The position numbers and the translations under genes are program-made. Below are positions 9,638-18,961 of a stretch of DNA of 64,000 nt, in pieces. Positions within the stretch are counted from its first letter, which is position 1. Every line of letters starts with the position of its first letter. The DNA comes from Deltaproteobacteria bacterium. Its GTDB lineage: Bacteria > Myxococcota > Kuafuiibacteriia > Kuafuiibacteriales > Kuafuiibacteriaceae. The notes under the pieces are model-generated. The model did no database searches and had not been told where the DNA came from. It saw nothing but the letters and a program-made list of their open reading frames with translations. The DNA lies in the NCBI GenBank assembly GCA_016713425.1, contig JADJPE010000005.1:4934501-4998500 (forward strand), read 5' to 3'.

Positions 9638-11047
9638 ATGAATGAGGCCAAGCTGGGTGCCAAGGTCCGAGCGCTGCGTCGTCGTGAGAATCTGACCCAG
9701 ATGCAGCTCGCGGAACGACTATCGATCTCGGCGAGCTATCTGAACCTCATCGAGCACAATCGACGTCCGCTATCGGCGCAACTTCTGATTCGCCTTGCGC
9801 AGATCTTCGCGCTGGACCTGCAGGCTTTCGCGAGCGAAGGCGAAGACCAATTGGTCGCCGATCTTCTCGAGGCGCTCGGGGATCCGGTGTTCGATGCCTA
9901 CGCGTTGACGAGCGGCGAGGTGCGAGATTTCGCGAGCAACAACCCGCAGGTGGCACGTGCGCTCCTGTCGCTCTATCGTACATGGCACGGAGCACGCGAC
10001 ACGGTGTCGAGCGCGGGTGATGCGTTGGTGAGCAGCGACCAGCCCGGGGAAGAGGTCGTCGATCTCATCCAGAAGCACCGCAACTATTTCCCTGAGCTCG
10101 AAGAGGCGGCCGAGGTCTTGACCCGAGTGGCGCGCACGGATCAGCGAGACCTCGTATCCGCGCTCTCTGATTACGCCCGTACGGTCCACGGTCTTGATGT
10201 TCGGCTGGTTGCGCCCTCCACGGCGCGTTTCGATGTGCGTCGCTATGATCCGGTGTCGCATGTTCTCGAGCTGTCCGAGACGCTCGCACCTGCGAGTCGA
10301 GCGTTCCAGCTTGCGCACCAGATCGGGCTCTTGGATCACTCGGATGTGCTCGACCGTATCGCCCGTGACCAGACGCTGACGAGCACCGAAGCCCGGTCGC
10401 TCGCCCGGGTAGCCTTGGCGAACTACTTCGCCGCCGCGGTCATGATGCCGTACACTTGTTTCTTGGAGTACGCGAGGGCACGACGCTACGACATCGAGCT
10501 CTTGTGTCATCGCTTTGGCGCAAGCTTTGAGCAGGTGTGTCACCGATTGAGCACGCTCCATCGCCCCGGGCACGAAGGCGTGGCGTTCCATTTCGTGCGG
10601 GTCGATTTGGCCGGGAACGTGTCCAAGCGGTTTTCGGCATCCGGCTTTCGTTTTGCGCGTTTCTCCGGCGCGTGCGCCTTGTGGAATGAACACCGCGCCT
10701 TCGCGAGTCCCGGACTTCTTCGTCTACAGATTTCTGTGATGCCGGACGGACAGCGGTATCTCTCTGTGGCGCGAACCGTGCAAGACCCTTGGGGCAGCCA
10801 CCGGGGATCGAGCGTGCCGAAGGTGGTTGGCCTGGGTTGCGACATCGCGTCGGCCAGCCAGCTCGTATATGGCGATGGGCTCGATTTCGAGCGTGACGCC
10901 GCTTGGGTGCCGATTGGTAGCGCTTGTCGGGTGTGTGAGCGCATGACTTGTACGCAGCGAGCCTTCCCTTCGCTCCTGCGAGGCCAGAAGCTCGATGAGA
11001 ACGTGCGGGGTCGGAGTTTCTACGTGTCGGTTGATGGCGCGAATTGA
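9638..11047 (+). CDS. RamB/ScfR-type transcriptional regulator of C2 metabolism
   Basis: The 469-residue protein has an N-terminal Xre-type helix-turn-helix (about 6-60: LGAKVRALRRRENLTQMQLAERLSIS) and an IrrE/ImmA-like central domain in which the protease motif is degenerate (FQLAHQIGLL instead of HExxH). A C-terminal DUF2083-like domain has the family cysteines (CRVCERMTC, then QRAFP). This is the architecture of RamB and ScfR, short-chain acyl-CoA or acetate-responsive regulators of glyoxylate and propionate genes. Being divergent from aceBA strongly supports control of that operon. ATG 9638 follows a G-rich ribosome-binding site. Whether it represses or activates cannot be told from sequence. 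Confidence 0.88.
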   Translation: MNEAKLGAKVRALRRRENLTQMQLAERLSISASYLNLIEHNRRPLSAQLLIRLAQIFALDLQAFASEGEDQLVADLLEALGDPVFDAYALTSGEVRDFASNNPQVARALLSLYRTWHGARDTVSSAGDALVSSDQPGEEVVDLIQKHRNYFPELEEAAEVLTRVARTDQRDLVSALSDYARTVHGLDVRLVAPSTARFDVRRYDPVSHVLELSETLAPASRAFQLAHQIGLLDHSDVLDRIARDQTLTSTEARSLARVALANYFAAAVMMPYTCFLEYARARRYDIELLCHRFGASFEQVCHRLSTLHRPGHEGVAFHFVRVDLAGNVSKRFSASGFRFARFSGACALWNEHRAFASPGLLRLQISVMPDGQRYLSVARTVQDPWGSHRGSSVPKVVGLGCDIASASQLVYGDGLDFERDAAWVPIGSACRVCERMTCTQRAFPSLLRGQKLDENVRGRSFYVSVDGAN

Positions 11048-11088
11048 GCCCTCTTTCGCGGGGCGACGATTCCTGTTGTCATCACAAC

Positions 11089-12939
11089 GTGGCCAACACC
11101 GGCCAGAAGGTCAAGGAACAGCGGCGCAGTCCACGGTATCGATGCGGGTTGGTCGTTGATCTCACGGAAGGCCGAGCAAGGCGCCGCCTCATCTCGGTGG
11201 ACGTCAGTCGGCACGGTCTCTTCCTGAGCACGGAGACCCCACCAAGGGAACGCTTCCTCGTTCGACTGACCGTGCACCTTCCGGACGGACCGATGTCCGG
11301 TACCGCCTTTGTGTCACGCAGCGTCGGGACAGACGCGGGCGGCCTTCTCGGCGCCGGATTTCAGTTCTTCGCGCTTTCGATGCAGTCGAAACAGCGCTGG
11401 GACAGTTTCATCCACCAGATCGCGGGTCGCGGGACGGTCTCCCTTCCGGTGGCCCACATCGGACCGCCGGACCGCGCCACCTTCATCATCAAGCTGAAGG
11501 ACATGGCTCGACTCCTCGAGTTCTACGAGAAGAACTTCACGGCCGGCGGTCTCTATATCGCGACGCCGGTGCTCAAGGAGACCGGCGCGGAGGTTGGCCT
11601 CGTCATCGTTCATCCCGATTCCGAACAGGAGTTCATGCTCGTCGGTCGTGTCGAGAGGGTGTGCGACGAGAAGCCGAAGGGCATGGAGGTCTGTCTTCAA
11701 CCCTTGTTGCCAGATGAGCGCCGCCAGTTTCGGGACTTCATCAAGACGGGCGTCAGCCCGGAGCGAACGACGAGGCCCGATGGCGGGTCCCCGACGACCT
11801 CGACGTCTCCCGTCGCCTCTGACACGAATACGACGCTCGGCTCAGAACGTACGCGGGAAGAGATTTTTGCGCCGATCACGGAAGATGCGGCGCGCCCACG
11901 CATCGTCGATATCGAAGACCCGGAGGAGTTCGACGGCGATGACCAAGATGATCATGATGACGGCGATGATCATGATGGCCGCGAACATCATGATGACGGC
12001 GATGAACATGATGGCGGCGGGGTCGGCGAGGTCGGCGAGGTCAGGGCGGATGATGCCTTTTCGCTCGAGGGTGTTGTTGATGTGGCCAAGTTCGATGTGG
12101 ACGAGGTCGAAGACGATGACGATGACGATGACGATGAGGGGATGGGTTATGACATCCATCTTGCGCCCCTCGGACAGAGCGCAGTCGAAGAGGACGCTCT
12201 AGACGAAGAGGAGGAGGCCAGACTCTCGGGGGCGTCTGCAAGCCACCTGGATAGTCGTAGTGGCGATGATGGCGCGCCGGGCAAGGCCAGCGACGAATCT
12301 CAACCGCCGGAAGAGCCGACGTCGGCGGATATCTCGATCGACATCGTCGAGGACGAAGAGGCGATCAGGCAGAGCGAGAAGTTTGGGTGGGATGACGTCA
12401 CGGGACGCGGGTTCGTCATCGACTATGCGCTCTCCGAATACGAAAGCCAGCGCGCGCAATCGATTCCGGGCGAGCCACAACCTTCGCTCGCGAGCGCGGA
12501 CGAGCTTGAATCCGTTCGTCTGCATGTTCGAGTGTCGTGTCAGGCGTGCGGCGTTGAATATGGCGCGCTTTCGCTCGGCCCGCCGCGGCCGCCCATGGGA
12601 CTTTTCACCCGGCGAGTTCCGTATTTCTGCCCCCGGGAGCGAATCTTGGTTGGCGTATTGCGGCTGAATCACGCGCGGCGAAGAGCGCGACTCCGCGAAC
12701 AACTCGACGCTGCGACGCTGGGCAGGAACGTTACGCTTCGCTTTGCCTTCGACCTGGTGTCTCTGTCTGGTGCGCCGCGATGTCCGAGCTGCGGTGGAAA
12801 CACGCGTCGAACATCCCTGGCAAAAGCCGTGGATGACGCGACGTCGAAGCTTACGCGTGAAGGATATGCGGATCTTCCGAAGATCCGCTGTACGCGCTGC
12901 GGAGAAGCTCGGCTCCGCGCGTCCCGTGAAGAGCTATGA
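11089..12939 (+). CDS. Double PilZ-domain protein with acidic His/Asp linker and zinc-type Cys pairs
   Basis: The first PilZ domain (about 12-110) carries the full c-di-GMP signature, RRSPR and DVSRHG, so nucleotide binding is likely. The second (about 125-230) keeps only NFTAGG and lacks the Arg motif. A long acidic linker follows, with a His/Asp repeat around 285-315 and an all-Asp run around 345-352. The C-terminal 130 residues contain CQACG, CPSCG and CTRCG pairs, suggesting zinc-ribbon-like knuckles. GTG 11089 was chosen as start; TTG 11044 overlaps the stop of the preceding gene and would add 15 poorly conserved residues. The 3' end overlaps ndh by 6 bases tail to tail. The output partner is unknown. 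Confidence 0.75.
   Translation: MANTGQKVKEQRRSPRYRCGLVVDLTEGRARRRLISVDVSRHGLFLSTETPPRERFLVRLTVHLPDGPMSGTAFVSRSVGTDAGGLLGAGFQFFALSMQSKQRWDSFIHQIAGRGTVSLPVAHIGPPDRATFIIKLKDMARLLEFYEKNFTAGGLYIATPVLKETGAEVGLVIVHPDSEQEFMLVGRVERVCDEKPKGMEVCLQPLLPDERRQFRDFIKTGVSPERTTRPDGGSPTTSTSPVASDTNTTLGSERTREEIFAPITEDAARPRIVDIEDPEEFDGDDQDDHDDGDDHDGREHHDDGDEHDGGGVGEVGEVRADDAFSLEGVVDVAKFDVDEVEDDDDDDDDEGMGYDIHLAPLGQSAVEEDALDEEEEARLSGASASHLDSRSGDDGAPGKASDESQPPEEPTSADISIDIVEDEEAIRQSEKFGWDDVTGRGFVIDYALSEYESQRAQSIPGEPQPSLASADELESVRLHVRVSCQACGVEYGALSLGPPRPPMGLFTRRVPYFCPRERILVGVLRLNHARRRARLREQLDAATLGRNVTLRFAFDLVSLSGAPRCPSCGGNTRRTSLAKAVDDATSKLTREGYADLPKIRCTRCGEARLRASREEL
11939..12014 (+). repeat. Degenerate GAT/CAT-rich tandem repeat inside a coding linker
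   Basis: Repeated GATGATCATGATG-like units encode the alternating Asp/His/Gly linker of the PilZ protein. Units vary slightly and keep the frame, as expected for slippage-prone coding microsatellites. Confidence 0.7.
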
Positions 12940-14274
12940 ACGGGGTCGAGGGGCTGGAAGACGGGGGCCGGTGATGAGTCGCGCCGCGCGCCGATACGTC
13001 ACGTACGACCAGATCCAGGAGAACAGCACGAAGATCCGATTCTTGAAGCCGACGAGATAGAAAATGTGGACGAACAGCCACAGAAACCACGCGAACGCGC
13101 CCGCGACTTCGAAGCGCCCGCTCTTCGCGACGGCGCGCGACCGACCGATCGTCGCCATCGTGCCCTTGTCGAAATACGCGAAAGGGCGTCGTTCGGTCGT
13201 GGGAACCTGATCGCGGATGATGCGCGCGACGTATCGCGCCTGCTGCATGGCCACCGGACTGACGCCGGGGAGAGGGCGCCCATCAGGTCCGGCCCAATAC
13301 GCGATGTCGCCGAGGGCAAAGGCATTTGGGTGACCTGGAATCGCGCAGTCCGGCCCGACGAGAATGCGACCCGAACGTTCATCGAGCGGAACGCCTAGCT
13401 TCTTCGTGAGCTCGATGGCGCTCACGCCGGCCGCCCAGATGATGGTCTCGGTGGCAATGCGTGTGTCGCCGAGCTCCACGAGTCCCTCACCAATGTGCGA
13501 GACGGCTCGCCCGAGCATGGGCTCGACGCCCATCGTTCGGAGTGCCTCGGTGGCATGCGTCGATAGATGGGCGGGCATGGCGGGGAGGATCCGAGGCCCG
13601 GCCTCGATGAGGAGCACACGCGCATCTTCAGCCTTCACCGTCCGAAGATCGCGGCAGACGACGCGCGCGAGCTCGATGAGGGCGCCGGCCATCTCGACTC
13701 CGGTCGGCCCGCCACCGATCACGACGAAGGTGAGATGGCGATCCCGGGCTGGCGAAGGCGGGAGACTCTCGGCGCGTTCGAAGGCGAGCAACACGCGGCG
13801 CCGAATCTCGACCGCCTCGTCGATCGTCTTGAGACTGAGCGTATGCTCCGCCCAATCGTCGTGGCCGAAATACGAGGTCTGCGCCCCGGCGCAGAGGGCG
13901 AGATAGGTGTAGTCGAGCGCATCGCCGTGGCTCAGCGTGACACGCTGCGCGTCGAAGTCGACGTGGGTCGCTTCGGCAAGCCTCACCGTCACGTTCTGAT
14001 GACGGCGCACGACTGATCGAATGGGGATCGCGATGTCCGCCGGCGACAGTCCGGCGGTGGCCACCTGGTAGAGGAGCGGTTGAAAGAGATGGTGATTCGA
14101 GCGATCCAGCAGGAGGACGTCCGTTTCCGTGCTGCCGAGCTCTTTGGCGAGCGTAAGTCCGGCGAATCCGCCGCCGATGATGAGCACGCGTGGGCGTGAG
14201 GCTGTGGGGCCGGGGCCTGGATCGGCGCCCGGAGCTGGGCGCGAGCGCTCGAGTGCTCCTTCCTGATCAAGCAT
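12934..14274 (-). CDS. ndh: Type II NADH dehydrogenase (NDH-2)
   Basis: NDH-2 is a monotopic flavoprotein that passes electrons from NADH to the quinone pool without pumping protons. The 446-residue protein has an N-terminal FAD-binding Rossmann motif (VLIIGGGFAGLTLAKEL, about 29-45), the NDH-2 motifs LLYQVATAGLSP and LALCAGAQTSYFG, a second dinucleotide motif for NADH (FVVIGGGPTGVEMAGAL), and the FALGDIAY segment near the flavin. A hydrophobic C-terminal region (about 385-420) is the likely membrane anchor. The N-terminal 28 residues are Pro/Gly-rich and extra. It is the last gene of a unidirectional run (barrel, 13-haem cytochrome, aminopeptidase P, ndh), overlapping pepP by 8 bases. Confidence 0.93.
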   Translation of the reverse strand: MLDQEGALERSRPAPGADPGPGPTASRPRVLIIGGGFAGLTLAKELGSTETDVLLLDRSNHHLFQPLLYQVATAGLSPADIAIPIRSVVRRHQNVTVRLAEATHVDFDAQRVTLSHGDALDYTYLALCAGAQTSYFGHDDWAEHTLSLKTIDEAVEIRRRVLLAFERAESLPPSPARDRHLTFVVIGGGPTGVEMAGALIELARVVCRDLRTVKAEDARVLLIEAGPRILPAMPAHLSTHATEALRTMGVEPMLGRAVSHIGEGLVELGDTRIATETIIWAAGVSAIELTKKLGVPLDERSGRILVGPDCAIPGHPNAFALGDIAYWAGPDGRPLPGVSPVAMQQARYVARIIRDQVPTTERRPFAYFDKGTMATIGRSRAVAKSGRFEVAGAFAWFLWLFVHIFYLVGFKNRIFVLFSWIWSYVTYRRAARLITGPRLPAPRPRS

Positions 14275-16021
14275 TTCGCGTCTTGAATCCCTTCGCGTAC
14301 GCGAGCAGCCACCGTTTCTCCTCGGCCGTCAGAAGTTTGGCGTCGATGAGTCGCCTGTCGAGTGGGCAAAAGGTGAGCGGAACGACCTTTAGGAAAGCAC
14401 CATCTTTCGCCGTGGGCTCGAGCGTGCAGAGGTTCTCGATTCGAATTCCGCCGAACGACGGGACATAGACACCGGGCTCGATCGAGAAGACGTAACCAGC
14501 CTGAAGCGTGGACGCTCCGGCGGGCGCGACGCGAGGCGGGAACTCGTGCACGTTGATCCCAACGCCGTGGCCCGTTCCGTGGGCATAGTCGAGGCCCGCC
14601 GCCCAAAGCGGCGCCCGGACGAGTGCGTCGAGCGCCACGCCCGAGGCACCGGCAGGAACGATGGCGCTCATTCCGCCGATCGCGCCCTTGAGCACGAGTG
14701 TGTAGTAGCGCTTTTGCTCCGCCGTGGCTTTGGTGCTCCGACCGCCGACCAAGAAGGTTCGCGTCAAGTCCGTTGCATAGCCCTCGTCGTAGTAGGCCCC
14801 GGTGTCGAGCAACATGAGCTCGCCTTCCCGGATGACGCGACGGCGACTCGGATCGCTGTAGTGAATGATCGCGCCGTTCTTCCCCGCGGCGCTGATCACC
14901 TTGAACGAGAGTCCCGTCGCGCCCGACGCGCGGAAGGACTGCTCGACGTGCTCAGCAAAGTCGTACTCGGTGACCCTCTCTTTCGCGGCCACTTTCTGGC
15001 AGAGCCAAGTGATCGCACCGTGCACGACGCGATCGGCGCGCCCAAAGGCTTCGCGCATGACTTTGAGTTCGGCGTCGTTCTTGACGGCTTTCATCGCGCC
15101 GACGGGGCTCGTTATGGCGACGGCGGTGGCACCGGTGGCCTCGATGGCCATTCTCCCTTGCTCAGTGTTGCCACGTCGATCGTAGCCAATGTTTCGACGC
15201 TTCGACTTCTTGCCGATGAGCGTCCAAAGCTCGGCTTCGGGCATGAAGAGAATCGCGTCGCGCGCTGCTCGAACCGCCTGAGGCACCTTGGCCGGGTCCA
15301 GGGCGATGAAAAGACGATCGCCCGTCGCGAGCGCGATGGCCTTGAACGTCGACTGATAAGAGAGCTCGTCGCCTCGAAGGTTGCTCAAGTAGGCGATGTC
15401 ATCGAGGCGCTGCACCAAGAGGGCGTCGAGCCCGGACGCTGCGAGCGCACTTTGGAGCGTACGCAGCTTCTCTTCGACGGTGGCGCCGACGCGACGTTCA
15501 TCCACGAGCCGAATGCCAGGCTCGCGCGGTGCTGGGCGCGCGGCACCGCGCGCCACTTCGACGGGTGATGGAAAGAGCGGCTTCCACGTGCAGGCGGTCG
15601 GCGTTGAGCTCTGAAAGAGCTCGAGGGTCGAGGGGGTCACACGATCGGGCTCGAAGCCGATGCGGAGCTTGCCGTTCTTTGCCTTGGCCGCGAGGCCGGT
15701 GAGCAGCTCGGCGACTGCCTGATCGAGGCCTCGACCCATCGGAACCTTGACCACCTCGAAGAGGTCTGGACTCGTTTCCTGCTCAGCTTGGAGCCAGTAG
15801 CGTCCATCGACAGCGAGATAGGCTCGGTCTTTCGTGAGGACGACCTCACCCATCGAGCCTGTGAACCCCGAGACCCAGACTCTTGCCGACTCGTCGGTTG
15901 GCACGTACTCGTTCAAGAAGCGGTCGGTGGATCGGACGATCATCACGTCCACGGACATCTTGGCCATCTGCTTGCGGACGGCCTCGAGTCTCCCAGCGAT
16001 CGGGGATTCAGACTTCGGCAT
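14267..16021 (-). CDS. pepP: Xaa-Pro aminopeptidase (aminopeptidase P, M24B)
   Basis: This enzyme removes N-terminal residues that precede proline. The 584-residue length fits the three-domain, eukaryote-like form: two N-terminal creatinase-type domains (1-310) and a C-terminal pita-bread domain. The dinuclear metal ligands are visible: Asp in LLDTGAYYDEGY and in YATDLTRTF, His in GTGHGVG, Glu in FSIEPGVY, and Glu in GIRIENL. It starts 10 bases after the 13-haem cytochrome gene and overlaps ndh, so it is co-transcribed with respiratory genes. The link looks like operon economy rather than shared function. Confidence 0.92.
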   Translation of the reverse strand: MPKSESPIAGRLEAVRKQMAKMSVDVMIVRSTDRFLNEYVPTDESARVWVSGFTGSMGEVVLTKDRAYLAVDGRYWLQAEQETSPDLFEVVKVPMGRGLDQAVAELLTGLAAKAKNGKLRIGFEPDRVTPSTLELFQSSTPTACTWKPLFPSPVEVARGAARPAPREPGIRLVDERRVGATVEEKLRTLQSALAASGLDALLVQRLDDIAYLSNLRGDELSYQSTFKAIALATGDRLFIALDPAKVPQAVRAARDAILFMPEAELWTLIGKKSKRRNIGYDRRGNTEQGRMAIEATGATAVAITSPVGAMKAVKNDAELKVMREAFGRADRVVHGAITWLCQKVAAKERVTEYDFAEHVEQSFRASGATGLSFKVISAAGKNGAIIHYSDPSRRRVIREGELMLLDTGAYYDEGYATDLTRTFLVGGRSTKATAEQKRYYTLVLKGAIGGMSAIVPAGASGVALDALVRAPLWAAGLDYAHGTGHGVGINVHEFPPRVAPAGASTLQAGYVFSIEPGVYVPSFGGIRIENLCTLEPTAKDGAFLKVVPLTFCPLDRRLIDAKLLTAEEKRWLLAYAKGFKTRNA

Positions 16022-16031
16022 GGTGGCCCCT

Positions 16032-17297
16032 TTATCGCCAGCTCGGGTCGCTGACGCTATGGCATTTTAAACAAACGCGCGCGTTGTGGCGGCCCGCGGA
16101 CGAGCCGCGCAGGCGCTCCGGATTCGGACCGTGGGGATTACCTCCAGGCGAGGCACCCGCGAAGCTTGATTTGTGGCAGCTGATGCAGAACTGCTCCTGG
16201 TGGCACGAAACACAAGCGCGAATGTTTCGCTGGGCGTGAAAGCCATGGAAGTTTCGGCTCGTGCGATCGAGCCAGCCGTTCGCGGCCATGGGGTGCGGAC
16301 CGACCACGACGCCGGCCTGCTGGCGCACGGTTCGTCGAGCCGTCGGATTGTCGAGGGGGCCCACGGTGGCCACGCCCGTCCGAACATGACAGCCGAGGCA
16401 GAACGTCTGGAGCTGGTGACACGAAGTGCATCGGTTGTCGTCGTGACGAGCGCGGATCGAGTGCATCGCAAGCCAGTCGCCGGGGTGATAGCGGGCGTTG
16501 CGACCGAGGCCGTCGTGGCAAGAGAGGCAGAACTCTTGCCCGTGGCAGGATGCGCAGTAGCCAGGGTCTCGCTGCGCGGGAACGGCATGATCGCGCAGAA
16601 AATCTCCGTCGTGGATCGCAAAGGCATGAAGGCGGCGAGGCTTGAGCTCGCCGTCGGGGTAGGTGGTTTGGATCATCCCGCGCGGCGTTTCGAAGTGGCA
16701 AGTCGTGCATCTGGTCGAGACCTCACGGTCCTCATGGCATCCAAGACACGTATCCATCGTAGGAAGGTCGTCGCGAGTCGCGATCGCCTTCTCGCGCACG
16801 TGGCGATGGCAAGCGAGACAGTCGACCTCCGCCGACACGTGAAGTGCGTGCGAAAAGTGGATGCGGGCGTCAGGGATGACCATAGGTGCGGCGAAGGTCG
16901 ATGTTGTGGTGGGCGGCAGATCGCGGTGGCAATGGACGCACTCCGTGAGCGGGCGCGGGTCCTCGCTCTCGGGATCACCGATCCAATCGTCGTGGCATGT
17001 CTCACAGACTTCGTGCCCAGGAATGTTCTTGTCGCGGGGCGTTCTTGAGGCGGTGATGTTCTCGTGGCAGAAGGTGCAGGAGAGACCTTCGCCCTCGATC
17101 CCGAGCGCCGCGCTCGCGGTTCGCGTGTGGTAGGCGTGATCGAAGACCAGTGGAATCGTCTGTCTTGGGTAGATGGCGAGATCTGGCCCTTGTTCCCACG
17201 GAAACGCGCCTCCGAGCAGCATGAGCAGAGCGATCCAAGCCGAGAACGCGGCGGTCGGAACGGCGGCACGCGCCAGGTGGGGCAAAAGACGCTGCAT
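16032..17297 (-). CDS. Thirteen-haem c-type cytochrome
   Basis: The 421-residue protein contains 13 CxxCH haem-binding motifs (for example CTFCH, CETCH, CVHCH, CLACH, CTTCH, CASCH, CISCH and CLKCH at the end) and a further spread of histidines suited to bis-His ligation. Residues 10-32 form a hydrophobic N-terminal segment without a clear AxA cleavage site, so it is exported and perhaps membrane-anchored. It resembles cytochrome c3/NapC-like electron-transfer chains rather than a known enzyme. The upstream outer-membrane barrel gene ends 7 bases before it, and NDH-2 is two genes downstream. A role carrying electrons across the periplasm, or through a barrel, is inference. Confidence 0.85.
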   Translation of the reverse strand: MQRLLPHLARAAVPTAAFSAWIALLMLLGGAFPWEQGPDLAIYPRQTIPLVFDHAYHTRTASAALGIEGEGLSCTFCHENITASRTPRDKNIPGHEVCETCHDDWIGDPESEDPRPLTECVHCHRDLPPTTTSTFAAPMVIPDARIHFSHALHVSAEVDCLACHRHVREKAIATRDDLPTMDTCLGCHEDREVSTRCTTCHFETPRGMIQTTYPDGELKPRRLHAFAIHDGDFLRDHAVPAQRDPGYCASCHGQEFCLSCHDGLGRNARYHPGDWLAMHSIRARHDDNRCTSCHQLQTFCLGCHVRTGVATVGPLDNPTARRTVRQQAGVVVGPHPMAANGWLDRTSRNFHGFHAQRNIRACVSCHQEQFCISCHKSSFAGASPGGNPHGPNPERLRGSSAGRHNARVCLKCHSVSDPSWR

Positions 17298-17304
17298 CTG
17301 GATC

Positions 17305-18837
17305 TCAGTACCTCACCGAAAGTTCGCTCAGCACGTAGTGGCTGCCTTCGAGCAACGCGTCGATGTTCTGGGCAAGCAGCAGCCGTGCGTCGAGGAAATC
17401 GACCGGTCGAACGGTCGCGCCGAGCGCGATTCGATAGCTCGTGTTCGAGGGCGCGTCGCCATCGGCGTCGACATTCTCGTACCAATCGGAGGCCGTCGTC
17501 GTGAAGGATAGCCGCGCATCGGCCGACAGACGTCCGCCCAGGAAGGTCGCGTTCCCGAAGAGTTCGCCGAATCGATAGGTGCCGCCGTAGGGCACGCCAG
17601 CGCCGAAGTTCGTCGATGCTTCGAACCGTGCCCCCGCGGCCATAGGCAGAATGGCGGGACGAAACTCGATGCCTGCGCTCGGACCGTGGACCGTGTTGGA
17701 TCCCTTGAAGGTCGCCCCGCTCGAGAGCGCACCGCCTTCGAAGGCCTGAACGAAGTAGCCGGCCTCGATGATGAGCGGACCCATGATGTGCATGCTGCCT
17801 TCGATGCGACCACGGTCGTAGCCGAAGATGTTGAAGAAGTTGAAGATGGAGTCGCCGGCGAAGCGGGGCCGACTGCGAAGGTATTCGGCTTGCACGTGGA
17901 ATCCTGGTCCGGGGTCGAAGGCGACTCCGGCCCGGCCTTGATCAAGCTTTCCGACGAAGAGATCCCACGACAAAGACGCGTAGAGCGACAGGTCGACCGG
18001 TCGCGCGAGATAGCCGAGGGAGAGGCCGAAAAGATGTTCCTGCAGTCCGAATTTTCCGTCGGAGGCAGCGGCACTCTCTTCGTCGGAGAAGGTCGAGATG
18101 GCGTCGCTCCGATGGACGAGCGCTTGTCGATAGGTGAGAGACGCCGACAGATCGCGCATCACGGTCGCGCGGGCCGAACCACCCAGCGCCAGACCATGAA
18201 AAAGACTCCGACCATCGTAAACCTCCGTGCCATCCCAGAGGAAAGCGTCGGAGCTAAACAGTCGATCGAGCGCGACCGGCAAACCAGCGTAAGCATCCAC
18301 CTCTAGGCGGTTTCTTGCATGCGCGTCTTGGAAGCGGATGGAGGCTTTGAGGCCGTCGACTTCGTTCCACGCGAGGTCGTCGAGGATCAATTGTCGCCCG
18401 AGCCGGAGGTTCAAGAATCCAGAGGGCGATCGCCAGTCGACGTAGAAGTACAGAATGCCGAGGACGTTCTTCCCATCGACCGCTGGAATGCCCGCGTCGG
18501 CGGGCGTGTCGCGGTGAAAGCCAGTTCCGAAGTCGGTCGTGTATCGGAGCGAGAAGACGACATCGACTTGACCCGCGGCCAGGGCGTAGATGCCCCCATC
18601 AAGGGACTGCGAAAAGCGGTTGACGTTGCGATGGCCCGCGTCGCGCGCGCCGGGGAAGAGAGAGAGCGTGTAGCCTTGGTACGTGCTCCTCGCGGTGAGT
18701 GTCACGAGGCCCCGGGACGCCTGATCGGCGCGTTCCTCTGCGTCCGTCGATTGCGCTGCGCCCCCGTCGCTCGGCCAAGCGCAGAGCGAGCCGGCAACAA
18801 CCAGCGAGGACACGAGGACTGGGACTCGGGCGGCCAC
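17305..18837 (-). CDS. Outer-membrane beta-barrel protein, porin-like
   Basis: The 510-residue product starts with a signal peptide (hydrophobic core about 5-25, then DGGAAQS). It continues as alternating amphipathic strands ending in aromatic residues, and it finishes in VLSELSVRY, a typical C-terminal barrel signal. The segment LNLRLGRQLILDDLAWNEVDG resembles alginate-export/porin families. It is the first gene of the run barrel, 13-haem cytochrome, pepP, ndh. That placement invites comparison with porin-cytochrome conduits, although no MtrB-type motif was recognised. The start is GTG 18837, with no strong ribosome-binding site. Confidence 0.72.
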   Translation of the reverse strand: MAARVPVLVSSLVVAGSLCAWPSDGGAAQSTDAEERADQASRGLVTLTARSTYQGYTLSLFPGARDAGHRNVNRFSQSLDGGIYALAAGQVDVVFSLRYTTDFGTGFHRDTPADAGIPAVDGKNVLGILYFYVDWRSPSGFLNLRLGRQLILDDLAWNEVDGLKASIRFQDAHARNRLEVDAYAGLPVALDRLFSSDAFLWDGTEVYDGRSLFHGLALGGSARATVMRDLSASLTYRQALVHRSDAISTFSDEESAAASDGKFGLQEHLFGLSLGYLARPVDLSLYASLSWDLFVGKLDQGRAGVAFDPGPGFHVQAEYLRSRPRFAGDSIFNFFNIFGYDRGRIEGSMHIMGPLIIEAGYFVQAFEGGALSSGATFKGSNTVHGPSAGIEFRPAILPMAAGARFEASTNFGAGVPYGGTYRFGELFGNATFLGGRLSADARLSFTTTASDWYENVDADGDAPSNTSYRIALGATVRPVDFLDARLLLAQNIDALLEGSHYVLSELSVRY

Positions 18838-18961
18838 CGGAATGCGCGCTCTCGTAGCACCGCGGGCATGGCGTGACCATCGCCCCGTTGACGGTCCTTG
18901 GCTTCGCGGGCGCGCTCCGGACTGTCAAGGTGAGGGACGTCTGTGCTAACGGGAAGACGCG

